The notes: generated from the letters alone by a model not told the origin. A stretch of 64,000 nucleotides of DNA from Lewinellaceae bacterium (GCA_020636095.1 JACJYN010000002.1:682001-746000); one strand, 5' to 3'. Counted from the stretch's first letter, positions 52,747 to 63,199 are shown. A program made the numbers and translations.

Positions 52747-55035
52747 TCATTCCACCACCACCTCATCCACAAAGATGAACACCCCTGCCCCTCCACCGGC
52801 TGGTAGTACCGCCTTCACGCGCAGGTAGCGGTATACCGTGGGCCTGAATTCCAGGGTAATGGTTTGGGTATGGATGTCTGGCGTGCGTTCGATGGGCAAC
52901 GGGCGGCGGTTCTGCCATGTTTTCAGCGTCCGGAAATTCCGGTACCGTCTTCCGACACCGCCACTTCCACCCCTGGCGGGGAAGTAGATGCCGGCGCCGG
53001 TTTCCTCAATGCAGCTGAAGCCCACCTGCCGTATGGTAGTGAGGGTGTCCAACTCCAGAACGGTATCGAAATCTTCATTCAGGATGCCCAGCCACTGGTG
53101 TTGCCCCATTTGTCGCCTCCGAAGTTGGCGTCCACCAGGGTGTAGCCGCCACTGGTATGGTAGCAGGTACCGTAGGGCGTGCAGTGCAGTTCCACCTTGG
53201 CGCCCCGCGCTTTGTGCAGCACGGCTTCGAAGGTTTCCGGTTCGGTTAATGGTTGCCCGTCTTTAAACGGTACGGCCTTGATGGTGGCGGACTCACTGAG
53301 CCGGATGGGCCCGGTGTAGGGGGATGCCGAAGGTGAAGGCGGTTCTGAGCCGTCAAGGGTGTAGAGGATTTCTGCTTCCAATTCCGTTTCCAGGCGGGCG
53401 ATGAGTTGTTTGGTGCTCCGGTCCAGTTCGAAGGTAGCCTGTGGGCGGAAGGCGCTGCGGGCGTAGTGGATGCCCATCGCGTCGTAACGGGGCAGCAGGT
53501 ATCCCAGCTTTTCCCGAAACCGTACCAGTTTTTTTCGCCCTTCGCCCATACCACCTCCGACAGCGCGGCGATGCGGGGAAATACCATGTACTCCACCTTT
53601 TGGGCATCGGGCATGTATTCCGTCCACACATTGGTATACACGCCCAGTATGTTGGCGCGGTAGGTTTCCTCCAGTTCGGCAGGCGCCGGTTCATATTCAT
53701 ATACTTCTTTCAGCGGGCTGTATCCACCCCAGGCTTTGGGGCTCGTGGGGCTCAGGTTCTGGTAGTGGTCGAAATAGAGGTGGGAGCCGGGCGTCAGCAC
53801 CGTGGGGACTTTACGTCGCAGGTGAGCCCGCCCCCGTCCGCCCCGCCCCAGTACATGATCGAAGCTTCGGGGCTGAGTTCCCCTTCAGGATCTCATGCCA
53901 GCCGATGAGCCGGCGTCCCCGTGCCCGGAGGTAGTTGTCGAAGTGGTTGACGAAGTGGCTTTGTATATCGTCCAGGCCGGCGTATTGCCGTTCAGTACCA
54001 TCAGGCGCTGGCAGCGGGCGCAGCGTACCAGTTGCTTTTACTGACCTCGTCTCCTCCGATGTGGATGTATCCGGAGGGAAGAGCTCCAGCACTTCATCCA
54101 GCACATCCTCGAGCAGGCGGTAGCTGTCAGGGGTTGTCGGCGCAGTATACACCGATATTGGGCAGGGGCTTGCCCAGGCTGTCCTGGCACAACAAGTGGG
54201 GATAGCATTGGAAAACCACTTCGGAATGCCCCGGCAGCTCGATCTCCGGTACTACCGTAATGTAGCGATCGCGGGCGTATACCACCACCTCTTTGATCTC
54301 TTCCTGGGTGTAAAAGCCGCCGTAGCGGGGCGTTCTTCACCGGGTTTCCACACCTCAAAATCCTGCCAGGGCATCCATTTTTCTTTCACCACCCGCCAGG
54401 CGCCCCAATCGGTGAGCTCAGGGGTGGATTTGACTTCCATCCGCCAGCCGATACCGTCGATCAGGTGCCAGTGGAAGGTATTGAGTTTGTGGAAGGTAAG
54501 ATAGTCGATATACTTTTGATGAATTCCACCGGCATGAAGTGGCGGGAGACATCCAGGTGCATACCCGCCAGGCAAAGCGGGGATGATCTTCAATGTCGAA
54601 GGAAGGATAGCGGCGCCGGTCAACCCCTTTCTTATCAGAGAACAGTTGCCGGGCGGTTTCCACCGCATAAAAAAAGGTAAGTAACCGAAACGCCTGGATG
54701 CTTATGGTATGCTACTGTACCTGAAAAGTATACCCTTCATCGCCCAGGTAATCCTTCTCAGTACCCAGTTCGATAAAATGGCCCTTTCCCACCTCGCCCC
54801 TTTCTGCCTCCATTTGATGGGGAAGCCTGCCCCCAGGAGTTCAGTAAGGCGCCGGGCGGCTGGCAGAGCTGCCGAGTCGCTGAGCACAATTACCGTGCTG
54901 TTATCGATGACAAAGTACTGCCCTCATACGCCCTTCTACCCGGTAGGGTTCGGGGATGATGGATGGATGGGTGCCTGGTAAAGCAACGGTAAGTGCCAAA
55001 AGAAAACAAGCAGCTGTTGTGATCAACGGTTTCAT
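52747..55035 (-). pseudogene. GH20 beta-N-acetylhexosaminidase, multiple frameshifts
   Basis: Starts at ATG 55035 with a signal peptide (ITTAACFLLALTVALPG). In several frames it shows the GH20b domain (DSAALPAARRLTELLGAGFP), the catalytic TIM barrel (GVDRRRYPSFDIEDHPRFAW, YLTFHKLNTFHWHLIDG, and the acid/base pair in GYIHIGGDEVSKSNW near 54060), a chitobiase-like C-terminal domain (AEILYTLDGSEPPSPSASPY; SESATIKAVPFKDGQPL) and a discoidin-like end. About 760 residues if repaired. The enzyme would release terminal N-acetylglucosamine in the periplasm or outside. More than six indels. Confidence 0.82.
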
Positions 55036-55585
55036 CCTGTGTGGCTTTGGCGGAAAGGTACTTAATAGTATGTTCAAAATTCACCTCCTCAAAACAAAAG
55101 TTGAACTGGAGAACCCCAATATGGCGGTGGATTATGGCGAGGTTCACGGAAAAGGCAGCTGGCAGCTTTTCCCCGGAAGGACTGGAGGAAAATGCGTCGA
55201 AGGGGCAACGATGAATTGTGGGACTGGGTCGAAGCAGCGAGTGCCGATGTGAACCAATAAGAAGCGCTTGTTCGCTGGCGAACAGAGAGTGTTCATTATT
55301 GAACAGCTGGGGAAGTCGGAAGGAAATCGGCCTCCTTCGCTAAAGCTCCGGCGGCTGAGAGAAAGTGAGAAGTGAGTAGGGAGGAAGGAGGCTGGTTGTT
55401 CTGCAATGAATTGGTTTTAGTGTTTTGTGTTATTGCAGGGTGGCATTGTTTGTTTCCATGGCAGGCTTTAACTCCTGGAAAACCCGCCATTGGCACGATG
55501 TTGCGCCCAACAGGATAGGTACGTTTCTCTTGGGGACTAGTACTGTCCGGGAAAAAGCGGCTTATCCTTGCAAAACACAACCGAT
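55036..55585. other. Region between GH20 and the IS, no supportable gene
   Basis: Contains ~180 bp of plus-strand open frame (55072-55254) with no recognised family, two TGTTC-N6-GAACA palindromes (55269-55305) and about 280 bp of non-coding sequence up to the IS at 55586. It should contain the upstream region and missing start of the decapitated ABC permease. Confidence 0.4.
55269..55305. promoter_or_regulatory. Tandem operator-like palindromes TGTTC-N6-GAACA
   Basis: Two 16-bp palindromes with the same half-sites, 55269-55284 (spacer GCTGGC) and 55290-55305 (spacer ATTATT). Their centres are 21 bp apart, i.e. two helical turns, as expected for cooperative dimers on one face of DNA. Confidence 0.5.
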
Positions 55586-57244
55586 GCTAAGTTTGACTTT
55601 ACTATTTTTTCCTTCGCTGTGCTCGCCGCCTGATGTCAGTAGGCATCAGCCGCGGGCAAAATCCCGGTGGCATTCTCTCTTCGTTCATGGATACTCTCGT
55701 CGATTGGAGCCAGGGCGCGCTTCACCAGCGCGCTTTTGTTGAACCACTACCGAGCTACCAATAGCCAACTGTTACAGGGAAGCCTGTACGATGAGAAGAA
55801 ATCCTGGCAGTTAGTATCTTAGAGTATCTCAACCCTCTAAAGATGCTAACATTACCACCAGGATTTCAACGCACAATATCGGATTTTTCTACGGCTTTCC
55901 GCAAGGACGTATACTAAAAGCCCTGTTGCTGATCGCCGGCGCTATCATTTGCCCAGGCAGCCGCACGGTATGCAACCTGCTGCGAAGCGTAGGGTTACAA
56001 GCGGAGCGCTGCTTTCCCAAATATCACCGCCTGTTGAGCCAGGACAAGTGGTCCGCCAAGCGGCTGTCGGGGAGTGCTGCTCTCGTTGTTGGTTGCTGCT
56101 TTCGCCACCCTGGCGAAGCCCTGGTTTTCGGCTTTGACGATACGATTGAGCGCCGATGGGGCGCCAAGATCAAGAAGCGAGGCATCTACCGTGACCCGGT
56201 GCGGTCTTCGAAAAGCCATTTTGTCAAATGCAGCATTGCGTTGGCTGTCTTTGATGCTGCTAACCTAGCCTGCCCTGGCTGGAAGCTGGCGTATTTTGGC
56301 GCTTCCTGTGTTAACCGCCCTATGCCCGTCGGAGCGGTTTTATAAGTCTCGCGGCAAGCAACCCAAAAACTCACGGATTAAATTTCGCCAGTTAGTCACC
56401 TGGTTGAGCCGCAACGCCGCTGCGTTGAACCTACCTATCTACTTGACAGGAGACGGCTCTTTTGCCGTTTACGAACTGCTCATGCACGCTCAAAGCCTTG
56501 GCATTGGCATGATCGTGCGCATGAAGCTCAACGCCCGCTTGTTCCATTTGCCTCCCAAAAATGGCACCAAAGGCAAGCCATACCAAAGCCTCCCATTGGG
56601 AAGCGCTTGTTTGACATGGAAAAACGGCTCACCGACAAGCGTATAAAATGGACGCGTGTCATCTTTTCCGAGTGGTATGGCAAGTGCCACAAAGAAATGT
56701 TGATCACCTCGGCGCGTGGTATCTGGCATAAAAAACAACAAGGTGATGGTTAAGGTCAAGTGGGTGCTCGTCAAGGACCCCGACGGGAGAGCTTGAACCG
56801 GTACTGCTGGCTTGCACCGATACGGAATTATCTGCCGAGGAAATCGTGTCTTTCTTCGTGCGCCGCTGGCGGGTCGAAGTCACCTTCGCTGAAGTACGCC
56901 GCCACCTGGGCGTGGAAAGCCAGAGGCAATGGTCAGATTTGGCAATCGAACGTTCAACCCCGTGCCTGATACTTGATGTCTATCGTTTGCCTGATGGCAA
57001 ACACCTTGCATCTGCGCCGTCCAATACAACCTAATGCCACAGCATGGTACCGCAAAACTACCGTCACCTTCTCGGACGTGCTCTCCGCTGTGAGGCTAGA
57101 AATATGGCGCAAAGCCGAACTATCGATGATAAGCCATTTTCAACCCGATGTCGGAAGTTATTCCGCCAAAATTCGCCACCTTTGGTTCTTGCTTACGCAA
57201 GCCGTGGCTTGACGCCCGGAAAAAATAGTAAAGTCAAACTTAGC
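55586..57244 (+). mobile_element. IS element with ~27-bp perfect inverted repeats (IS4/IS701-like)
   Basis: A 1659-bp element. The left terminus from GCTAAGTTTGACTTTACT (55586) and the right terminus ending AGTAAAGTCAAACTTAGC (57244) are perfect complements over about 27 bp. It contains a frameshifted DDE transposase on the plus strand. No target duplication is visible (left flank CGAT, right flank AACT). Confidence 0.8.
55843..57211 (+). pseudogene. DDE transposase (IS4/IS701-like), frameshifted
   Basis: Pieces: LPPGFQRTISDFSTAFRKD, ILKALLLIAGAIICPGSRTV, VFGFDDTIERRWGAKIKKRG (first Asp), IYRDPVRSSKSHFVKCS, TALCPSERFYKSRGKQPK, YLTGDGSFAVYELLMHAQSL (second Asp), WHKKQQGDGKVKWVLVKDPD-like, SAEEIVSFFVRRWRVEVTFA (Glu region) and a C-terminus to WFLLTQAVA at 57211. 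They occupy at least four frames. Together they represent a full-length ~440-residue transposase. Confidence 0.8.
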
Positions 57245-59689
57245 AACTACCTGAAGATCGCCATCCGCAGTTTTACCAAGAACAAGCTCTACACCGGCCT
57301 GAACCTGTTGGGCCTCACGGTGGGTATGGCGGCTTGCCTGCTCCTCCTGCAGTACATCAGTTATGAGTGGAGTTTCGACCGCTTTCACGAAAAGGCGGAT
57401 CACATCTACCGGATTATCAACGACCGCTACCAAAATGGCAAGCGGGTACAGATCGGCGCCATCACCTATCCGGCGGTAGGGCCGCTAATGGACGAGGAGT
57501 ACCCCGAGGTGGTGAATCATACCCGGATCTTATTTCAGGGCAGCACCATCCTGCAAAAAGAAAAGGAGATGCTCCGCTTGGAAGGCAGCTACTTTGTGGA
57601 TAACGAATTCCTGGATTTGTTCAGCTTTGAACTGCTGGCGGGTGACCGCACTACGGCCCTCCGGGAACCCCGGCAAGTCGTGCTGACGGAAAAGGTGGCA
57701 AGGCACTTCTTCGATATTACCAATAATAATTACGATATAGCCCTGGGGCAAAACATCCAGCTGAACCAGGATGATCAGCCCTATCGGGTTACGGGCATCC
57801 TGGCGGATATGCCGGACAACTCTCTGTTGCAGCCGGACATTCTGGGTTCCTACGCCACCCTGAAGCTATATATGGGCGCCGCAGTGGAACAATCCCTTGA
57901 ATGGTCCGACTTTTACCACTATCTGGAAATTCAGCCGGGTACGGACATAGCCGCCCTGGAGCAGAAGCTCGAAGATTTCAGCGAGCGGCACTTCAAAGGA
58001 GAAGAAGTTTCCGGCGCAGAGGAGCATTTTTACCTCCAGCCGCTGAAGGAAGCGCACCTCCATTCCCTGGACCTGGAGTATGAAATAGGTGAAGTGGGCA
58101 GCAGCCGGGCCGTTTGGGCGCTGCTGGCGATCGCCTTGTTTATTCTGGCGCTGGCCTGGGTCAACTACATCAATTTATCCTCCGTCCGCGCTATTGAGCG
58201 GGCAAAGGAAGTGGGCATCCGCCGGGTGGTAGGCGCCCGCCGCGGGCAGTTGGTGCGGCAGTTCCTGACCGAGGCTACTTTAGCCAACCTTATCAGCCTG
58301 GCCCTGGCTGGCTACCTCACCTACCTGATAGCGCCGCTGCTGAGCAGCCGGCTCGGCGTCCACCTCTCCTGGCAGTATTTGTTGTCTGGCGACGGGATGC
58401 AGGGTAGGCTAATGGCAGGCCTCTTGTTGTGGTTCCTGGTTGGCATCCTTTTTTCCGGGCTTTATCCGGCCTTCCTGCTGGGACGCCAGCAAACCGCGCT
58501 GGTGCTCAAGGGGCAGTACCGGCAATCGGAAGGCAGCAAACGCCTGCGTAAGGGGCTGGTCGTCTTTCAGTTTGCCGCCTCCATTGCGCTGGTGTCTGTC
58601 ACCTGGGTAGTCTTTCAGCAGGTGCGCTTCATGACGCACCAGGCCCTGGGCGTCAATATCGACCAGGTGTTGCGGGTCAGCCAGCCGGAGCAGACCAACT
58701 GGGACAGCACCTATATCGAGCGTGTTCAGAGTTTTAAAGACGAATTAGTGTCCCATCCCGATATCAAGGCGGTGACGGCTTCCAGCCGCGTGCCAGGAGA
58801 GCGCATGGGGCGCATTTTCGGTATCGAACGACAGGGACTGGAAGGGCAAAGCTTTTCTTCCAATTTTATTGATGTAGACCACGATTACGCCGAAACCTAT
58901 GGATTGAAAACCGTCGCCGGGCGCGACCTGCGCGCGGCCGACCACAATATAGCCTGGCCACTCATTGAGAACGTGGCCATCAATGAATCGGCAGCAGAGC
59001 AGTTGGGCTTTGAAAAGCCCGAGGATGCCATTGGGGCCGTGCTCCGGTTCGGGGAGAAGGACTGGACAGTGGTGGGAGTCCTCCAGGATTATCACCAGAT
59101 GTCATTCCATCATGCCATAGAACCCATTGTTTTTCTGCCGGTATACCACAACCACGAACCCTTTTCAGTGCGCATTTCCGGAATAAATGCCGATCGGGCG
59201 ATCGAGCATTTGGCGGCCGCCTACGCCCGGTTCTACCCAGGCAACCTGCTGGAATACGAATTCCTGGACGAACAGGTGCAAAATCTCTACGAGGCCGACC
59301 AGCGCTTTGGAAAAACCCTTCTTTTCTTTACTGTCCTGGCCATCCTGATCGCCTGCCTGGGCTTGTTCGGGCTGGCCTCCTACATGGCTTTCCTGCGCAC
59401 CAAAGAGGTGGGCATCCGCAAGGTGCTGGGCGCTTCAGTGCTGGGCATTGTCAGTTTGTTATCAAAGGACTTCGTGCGCCTGGTAGGATGGGCCGCAATG
59501 ATCGCCACGCCCCTGGCCTGGCTGGGCGGACGGCTCTGGCTGCGGGATTTTGCCTACCGGATTGACTTGCCCTGGTGGGTGTTCTTCGCATCAGGGGGTA
59601 TCGCTATTGCCATCGCTTTGCTGACGGTGAGCTATCAGGCGGCCAGGGCGGCGCTGGGCAATCCGGTGGAGGCGCTGCGGAGTGAGTGA
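57044..59689 (+). CDS. FtsX-type ABC transporter permease, N-terminus replaced by IS
   Basis: A MacB/FtsX-like permease of about 815 native residues; the first 66 codons of the open frame (from ATG 57044) are IS-derived, and the native sequence starts LSNYLKIAIRSFTKNKLYTG at about 57239. It has the N-terminal helix (GLNLLGLTVGMAACLLLLQY), a MacB-like periplasmic domain, a first FtsX domain with the coupling helix RAIERAKEVGIRRVVGARRG (near 58200), a second periplasmic domain and a second FtsX domain with RTKEVGIRKVLGASVLG (near 59400) ending NPVEALRSE. Typical of Bacteroidota. The native start codon is lost, so expression would need an IS-borne start. No ATPase gene is adjacent. Substrate unknown. 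Confidence 0.88.
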   Translation: MVPQNYRHLLGRALRCEARNMAQSRTIDDKPFSTRCRKLFRQNSPPLVLAYASRGLTPGKNSKVKLSNYLKIAIRSFTKNKLYTGLNLLGLTVGMAACLLLLQYISYEWSFDRFHEKADHIYRIINDRYQNGKRVQIGAITYPAVGPLMDEEYPEVVNHTRILFQGSTILQKEKEMLRLEGSYFVDNEFLDLFSFELLAGDRTTALREPRQVVLTEKVARHFFDITNNNYDIALGQNIQLNQDDQPYRVTGILADMPDNSLLQPDILGSYATLKLYMGAAVEQSLEWSDFYHYLEIQPGTDIAALEQKLEDFSERHFKGEEVSGAEEHFYLQPLKEAHLHSLDLEYEIGEVGSSRAVWALLAIALFILALAWVNYINLSSVRAIERAKEVGIRRVVGARRGQLVRQFLTEATLANLISLALAGYLTYLIAPLLSSRLGVHLSWQYLLSGDGMQGRLMAGLLLWFLVGILFSGLYPAFLLGRQQTALVLKGQYRQSEGSKRLRKGLVVFQFAASIALVSVTWVVFQQVRFMTHQALGVNIDQVLRVSQPEQTNWDSTYIERVQSFKDELVSHPDIKAVTASSRVPGERMGRIFGIERQGLEGQSFSSNFIDVDHDYAETYGLKTVAGRDLRAADHNIAWPLIENVAINESAAEQLGFEKPEDAIGAVLRFGEKDWTVVGVLQDYHQMSFHHAIEPIVFLPVYHNHEPFSVRISGINADRAIEHLAAAYARFYPGNLLEYEFLDEQVQNLYEADQRFGKTLLFFTVLAILIACLGLFGLASYMAFLRTKEVGIRKVLGASVLGIVSLLSKDFVRLVGWAAMIATPLAWLGGRLWLRDFAYRIDLPWWVFFASGGIAIAIALLTVSYQAARAALGNPVEALRSE

Positions 59690-59820
59690 TGGGTGGGGGA
59701 TCGGGGTGGTAGGGTATCAGTGTTTTGCCTACTTTGCTTTGTAGGTGGAACGTGAAGTCCTTTGCCCATAGGGTTCTGGCTATATTGCTGTATTGTTAAT
59801 ACACGATAAACCAGGTTAGT

Positions 59821-61479
59821 ATGAAATTCAATAATACAATTTTCTATCTCGCCCTTTTTCTACTGATGGGCTCCTGTCAGGCGGAAGAAGAGCTGGTGTT
59901 ACAGGAAGGAGAAATACACGGAGCGATTCACGAGGCCAACATTGGCAAGGTCACATTCATGGGTGAAGCGATCCCCATGGAAGATTATTCCGAAAAAGAT
60001 TTTTTAACCTCTTTTGGGCTGAAGGATAATGTTGATTTAAATATCCGGGTTTTTATGGGCAAAACCCTCGCCTATTACCTGCACGAGCTGGCGCCGGGCT
60101 TGTCGGTCAACCAGCTGTGCAAAAAGGGGAATTACCAGTTCACTTTTTATGTCGATGGTAAATTGATCTACCAGGAAAACCTCGATCCCGGGGCAGGCTC
60201 CTGCTGGTATAAAAATGAGATGACTGTTTTCAGAGTTCCCCTGGTCAGCACTACGGAGGAAGATTCCTGGGGGCGTTTTTTGTGGATGCGGTTTATGAAA
60301 AAAGGAGGCGGAGACGAGGCGCTGACAGAGGGAAACCACACATTGAAAATTGAAATTCGCCCGTATATAGAAACCTCTGAGCTGAAGGTTGGGAATATCA
60401 TCGCCGAGGGGCAGATCGCCGTCCATATGATTAAAAAAGAAGTGGGGGAAAGCCAGGTGGCCATTCAACCGATAGCCCCCAATAGCGGCTGGAATATTTC
60501 AAAAGACAGCTATGATACCGAAAAAATACGGGAACTCAATAAAAGGATTGCCCAAGGTGACTTCCGGGACATCACCAGTATGGTCATCATCAAAAACGGC
60601 GAACTGCTGCTCGAAGAATATTTTAACGGCGCCGGGCGAGCCACGCTGCACGACACCCGGTCGGTCGGCAAATCCTTTGCTTCGACGGTGACAGGCATTG
60701 CCATAGCGGATGGACATATTAAAAGCGAAGAGGCTCCGCTCCAAGATTTCTACCCACTCAAATCCTTTGAAAACTATACTGAAAAAAAAGAAAAAGTAAC
60801 GATAAAAAGCCTGCTCACGATGAGTTCCGGCTTTGATGCTTCTGATATGGATCCGAATTCTCCCGGAAATGAAGAAAACATGTACCCCACTTCCAACTGG
60901 GTGAAATTTGCATTAGATCTGCCCATGGACGATCAAAAAGCGATCGGAAAAAAATGGGCTTATTTCACAGCGGGAGTAGTGGTGTTGGGCGATATTTTGA
61001 ACCAAACCGTCCCGGGCGGGCTGGAAGCCTACGCCCGTGAAAAGTTATTTGAGCCCCTGGGCATAGAAAATTATCAGTGGCAATACACCCCGCAAAAAGT
61101 CCCGAACACCGCCGGTGGATTGCAAATGAACGCCCTGAATCTGGCAAAATACGGCCAACTCTATAAAAATGGAGGAATCTGGAACGGGCAGCAAGTTACT
61201 TCAACAGAATGGGTGGCATCCAGCCTGGCCCGGCAAATAGCTTTACCTGAAGAGATGGGCGGATATTATGGATACCTGTTTTGGAATAAGGATTACCAGG
61301 TAGCAGGCCAATCCTACGAAGTGGCCTACTCCAGTGGAAACGGCGGTAATAAAATTTTCATCTTCAAAGATTTGCCCCTGGTGATTGTCATCACCGCGAA
61401 AGCGTACAACCAGCCCTACGCCCATGTGCAGGTGGATAAGATGATGGAGGGGTGGATTTTGCCGGCAATGGTGGATTGA
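59821..61479 (+). CDS. Serine hydrolase lipoprotein (beta-lactamase class C fold)
   Basis: A 552-residue lipoprotein (signal LALFLLMGSCQAEEE, lipobox Cys near residue 19). Residues about 30-220 are an N-terminal beta-rich region without a recognised family. Residues about 235-545 are a class C beta-lactamase/penicillin-binding-protein-like domain with the nucleophile motif SVGK (DTRSVGKSFASTVTG, near residue 281) and a YFT variant of the YxN motif (WAYFTAGVVVLG). The third motif is probably the SSGNGGNK loop near residue 500. Outer-membrane or periplasmic hydrolase; substrate unknown. Intact, GC-moderate. Confidence 0.87.
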   Translation: MKFNNTIFYLALFLLMGSCQAEEELVLQEGEIHGAIHEANIGKVTFMGEAIPMEDYSEKDFLTSFGLKDNVDLNIRVFMGKTLAYYLHELAPGLSVNQLCKKGNYQFTFYVDGKLIYQENLDPGAGSCWYKNEMTVFRVPLVSTTEEDSWGRFLWMRFMKKGGGDEALTEGNHTLKIEIRPYIETSELKVGNIIAEGQIAVHMIKKEVGESQVAIQPIAPNSGWNISKDSYDTEKIRELNKRIAQGDFRDITSMVIIKNGELLLEEYFNGAGRATLHDTRSVGKSFASTVTGIAIADGHIKSEEAPLQDFYPLKSFENYTEKKEKVTIKSLLTMSSGFDASDMDPNSPGNEENMYPTSNWVKFALDLPMDDQKAIGKKWAYFTAGVVVLGDILNQTVPGGLEAYAREKLFEPLGIENYQWQYTPQKVPNTAGGLQMNALNLAKYGQLYKNGGIWNGQQVTSTEWVASSLARQIALPEEMGGYYGYLFWNKDYQVAGQSYEVAYSSGNGGNKIFIFKDLPLVIVITAKAYNQPYAHVQVDKMMEGWILPAMVD

Positions 61480-61550
61480 TCTTTTGCTTAGGGGTTTGGA
61501 ATAGTTGCTCTTCTGAATGCACGCCTCTGCCAACTTTTACCTCCCCCTAT

Positions 61551-61587
61551 TTTACCATCTCTATCCTATCTTTTTTATCTTTCAAGC
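61551..61587 (+). repeat. Direct repeat copy 1 in leader of GntP-type gene
   Basis: 37 bp beginning TTTACCATCTCTATCCTATC and ending TTTATCTTTCAAGC, ending about 26 bp upstream of the ATG at 61613. The same sequence with two differences is at 63124-63160, upstream of the RidA gene. Confidence 0.7.
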
Positions 61588-61612
61588 TGTTTCGCCGCAA
61601 AAACGAAAAACC

Positions 61613-62929
61613 ATGCCCATTGTCATCGTCTTACTCGGGGTCCTGCTCCTGTTGCTGCTCATCACCGTGGGCCGTTTCAACGCTTTTATTGCCTTTATCC
61701 TCGTTTCCTTATTTGTCGGGGTGGCAGAGGGCTTATCCGTATTGGACACACTCGATGCCATCCAGAAAGGCATTGGCGCCACGTTGAGTTCCCTGGTGAT
61801 GATCCTCGGTTTTGGCGCCATGCTGGGAAAGCTGGTGGCGGACAGCGGCGCGGCCCAGCACATTACCGAAAAACTGGTCCGGGCTTTCGGTTTGAAGCGG
61901 GTACACTGGGCGCTGATGCTGACCGGCCTGATCGTCGGTATTCCCATGTTTTACACCGTGGGCTTCGTCATTATGGTGCCCCTGGTGTTCACGGTTGCGG
62001 CCTCTACCGGTTTGCCCCTCCTGTATGTGGGGCTGCCGATGCTGGCCTCCCTGTCGGTGACGCATGGCTTTCTGCCGCCGCACCCAGCGCCAACGGCTAT
62101 AGCCGAGATGTTCGACGCGGACATCGGCCTTACCCTGTTGTACGGGCTGATGCTGGCCATCCCGGCGGCAGTGCTGGTGGTGCCTATCTTTTCAAAGCGT
62201 TCCCGAAGGCTCCACCCTACCCCGTTGAAGGAATTCTACAACACAGAACTGATCCCGGAAGATCAGCTGCCGGCCTTTTCCACCAGCCTGCTGGCCGCCC
62301 TGCTCCCGGTCCTCCTCATTGGCGTTTCCGCAGTACTGCGGTTGTTTTTTGAAGAACAGAGCCTGGTGCGCCGGATCGGGGATGTGGCCGGTAACCCCGT
62401 GCTGGCCATGCTGATTTCCGTATTGGCGGCCATTTACCTGCTGGGCATCCGCCGGGGCCGGAAGATGAGCGACATCAGCGATTCTCTGTCCAAAGCAGTA
62501 ACCAGTATTACCATGGTACTCCTGATCATCGGCGGCGCCGGCGCCTTGAAGGAGGTGCTGGTGGAAAGCGGGGTGAGCGAATACATCGGCGAGTTGATGA
62601 AGGGCTCTGGTTTGTCGCCCCTGCTGCTGGCCTGGCTGATTGCCGCCACCATCCGGGTGAGCGTAGGGTCGGCCACCGTTTCGGGCCTGACGGCTGCCGG
62701 CATCGTCCTGCCCCTGGTGGGCCAGAGCGGCGTTTCGCCGGAACTAATGGTGCTGGCCATCGGCGCCGGCAGTATTTTCTTCTCCCATGTCAACGACGGC
62801 GGCTTTTGGCTGTTTAAGGAATATTTCAACCTGTCGGTGAAGGATACGATCACTACCTGGTCGCTCATGGAAACGACGGTTTCGGTGGTGGGGCTGGTGG
62901 GGGTGTTGTTGCTGAGCATTTTGTTTTGA
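61613..62929 (+). CDS. gntP: GntP-family gluconate:proton symporter
   Basis: A 438-residue, twelve-helix inner-membrane permease of the gluconate transporter family. Family motifs are LVMILGFGAMLGKLVADSGA (near residue 60), GIPMFYTVGFVIMVPLVFT (near 110) and THGFLPPHPAPTAIAEMF (near 155), and the C-terminal RVSVGSATVSGLTAAGIVLP and FFSHVNDGGFWLFKEYF. The start is the ATG at 61613 (MPIVIVLLGVLLLLLL), because a longer frame from 61517 reads through the pyrimidine-rich leader repeat. Transports gluconate or a related sugar acid. Encoded between the hydrolase and RidA genes. Confidence 0.9.
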   Translation: MPIVIVLLGVLLLLLLITVGRFNAFIAFILVSLFVGVAEGLSVLDTLDAIQKGIGATLSSLVMILGFGAMLGKLVADSGAAQHITEKLVRAFGLKRVHWALMLTGLIVGIPMFYTVGFVIMVPLVFTVAASTGLPLLYVGLPMLASLSVTHGFLPPHPAPTAIAEMFDADIGLTLLYGLMLAIPAAVLVVPIFSKRSRRLHPTPLKEFYNTELIPEDQLPAFSTSLLAALLPVLLIGVSAVLRLFFEEQSLVRRIGDVAGNPVLAMLISVLAAIYLLGIRRGRKMSDISDSLSKAVTSITMVLLIIGGAGALKEVLVESGVSEYIGELMKGSGLSPLLLAWLIAATIRVSVGSATVSGLTAAGIVLPLVGQSGVSPELMVLAIGAGSIFFSHVNDGGFWLFKEYFNLSVKDTITTWSLMETTVSVVGLVGVLLLSILF

Positions 62930-63123
62930 AGAGCTTGCCATCCTGATCATTGTAGCCTCCGAAATACCCATTTCCCCCATCAGTAACAACCTCGAAACCC
63001 TTTTTGAAAGGGTATTAGTCTGCCGTTCTCTCTTGCCGACGGCCTTCCATTAACCAATTTTATCGGTTACAAACACTTGAGGTACGAAATGAAGGCCCCT
63101 TCCTCAACTTTAGCCCCCCTCAC

Positions 63124-63160
63124 TTTACCATCTCTATCTTATCTTTTTTATCTTTCAGGC
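63124..63160 (+). repeat. Direct repeat copy 2 in leader of RidA gene
   Basis: 37 bp beginning TTTACCATCTCTATCTTATC and ending TTTATCTTTCAGGC, ending about 40 bp upstream of the RidA ATG. Two mismatches to copy 1 at 61551-61587. Confidence 0.7.
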
Positions 63161-63199
63161 GCACTGCTTGGCCATTGATGGCCAGGAAAACACATAGTT

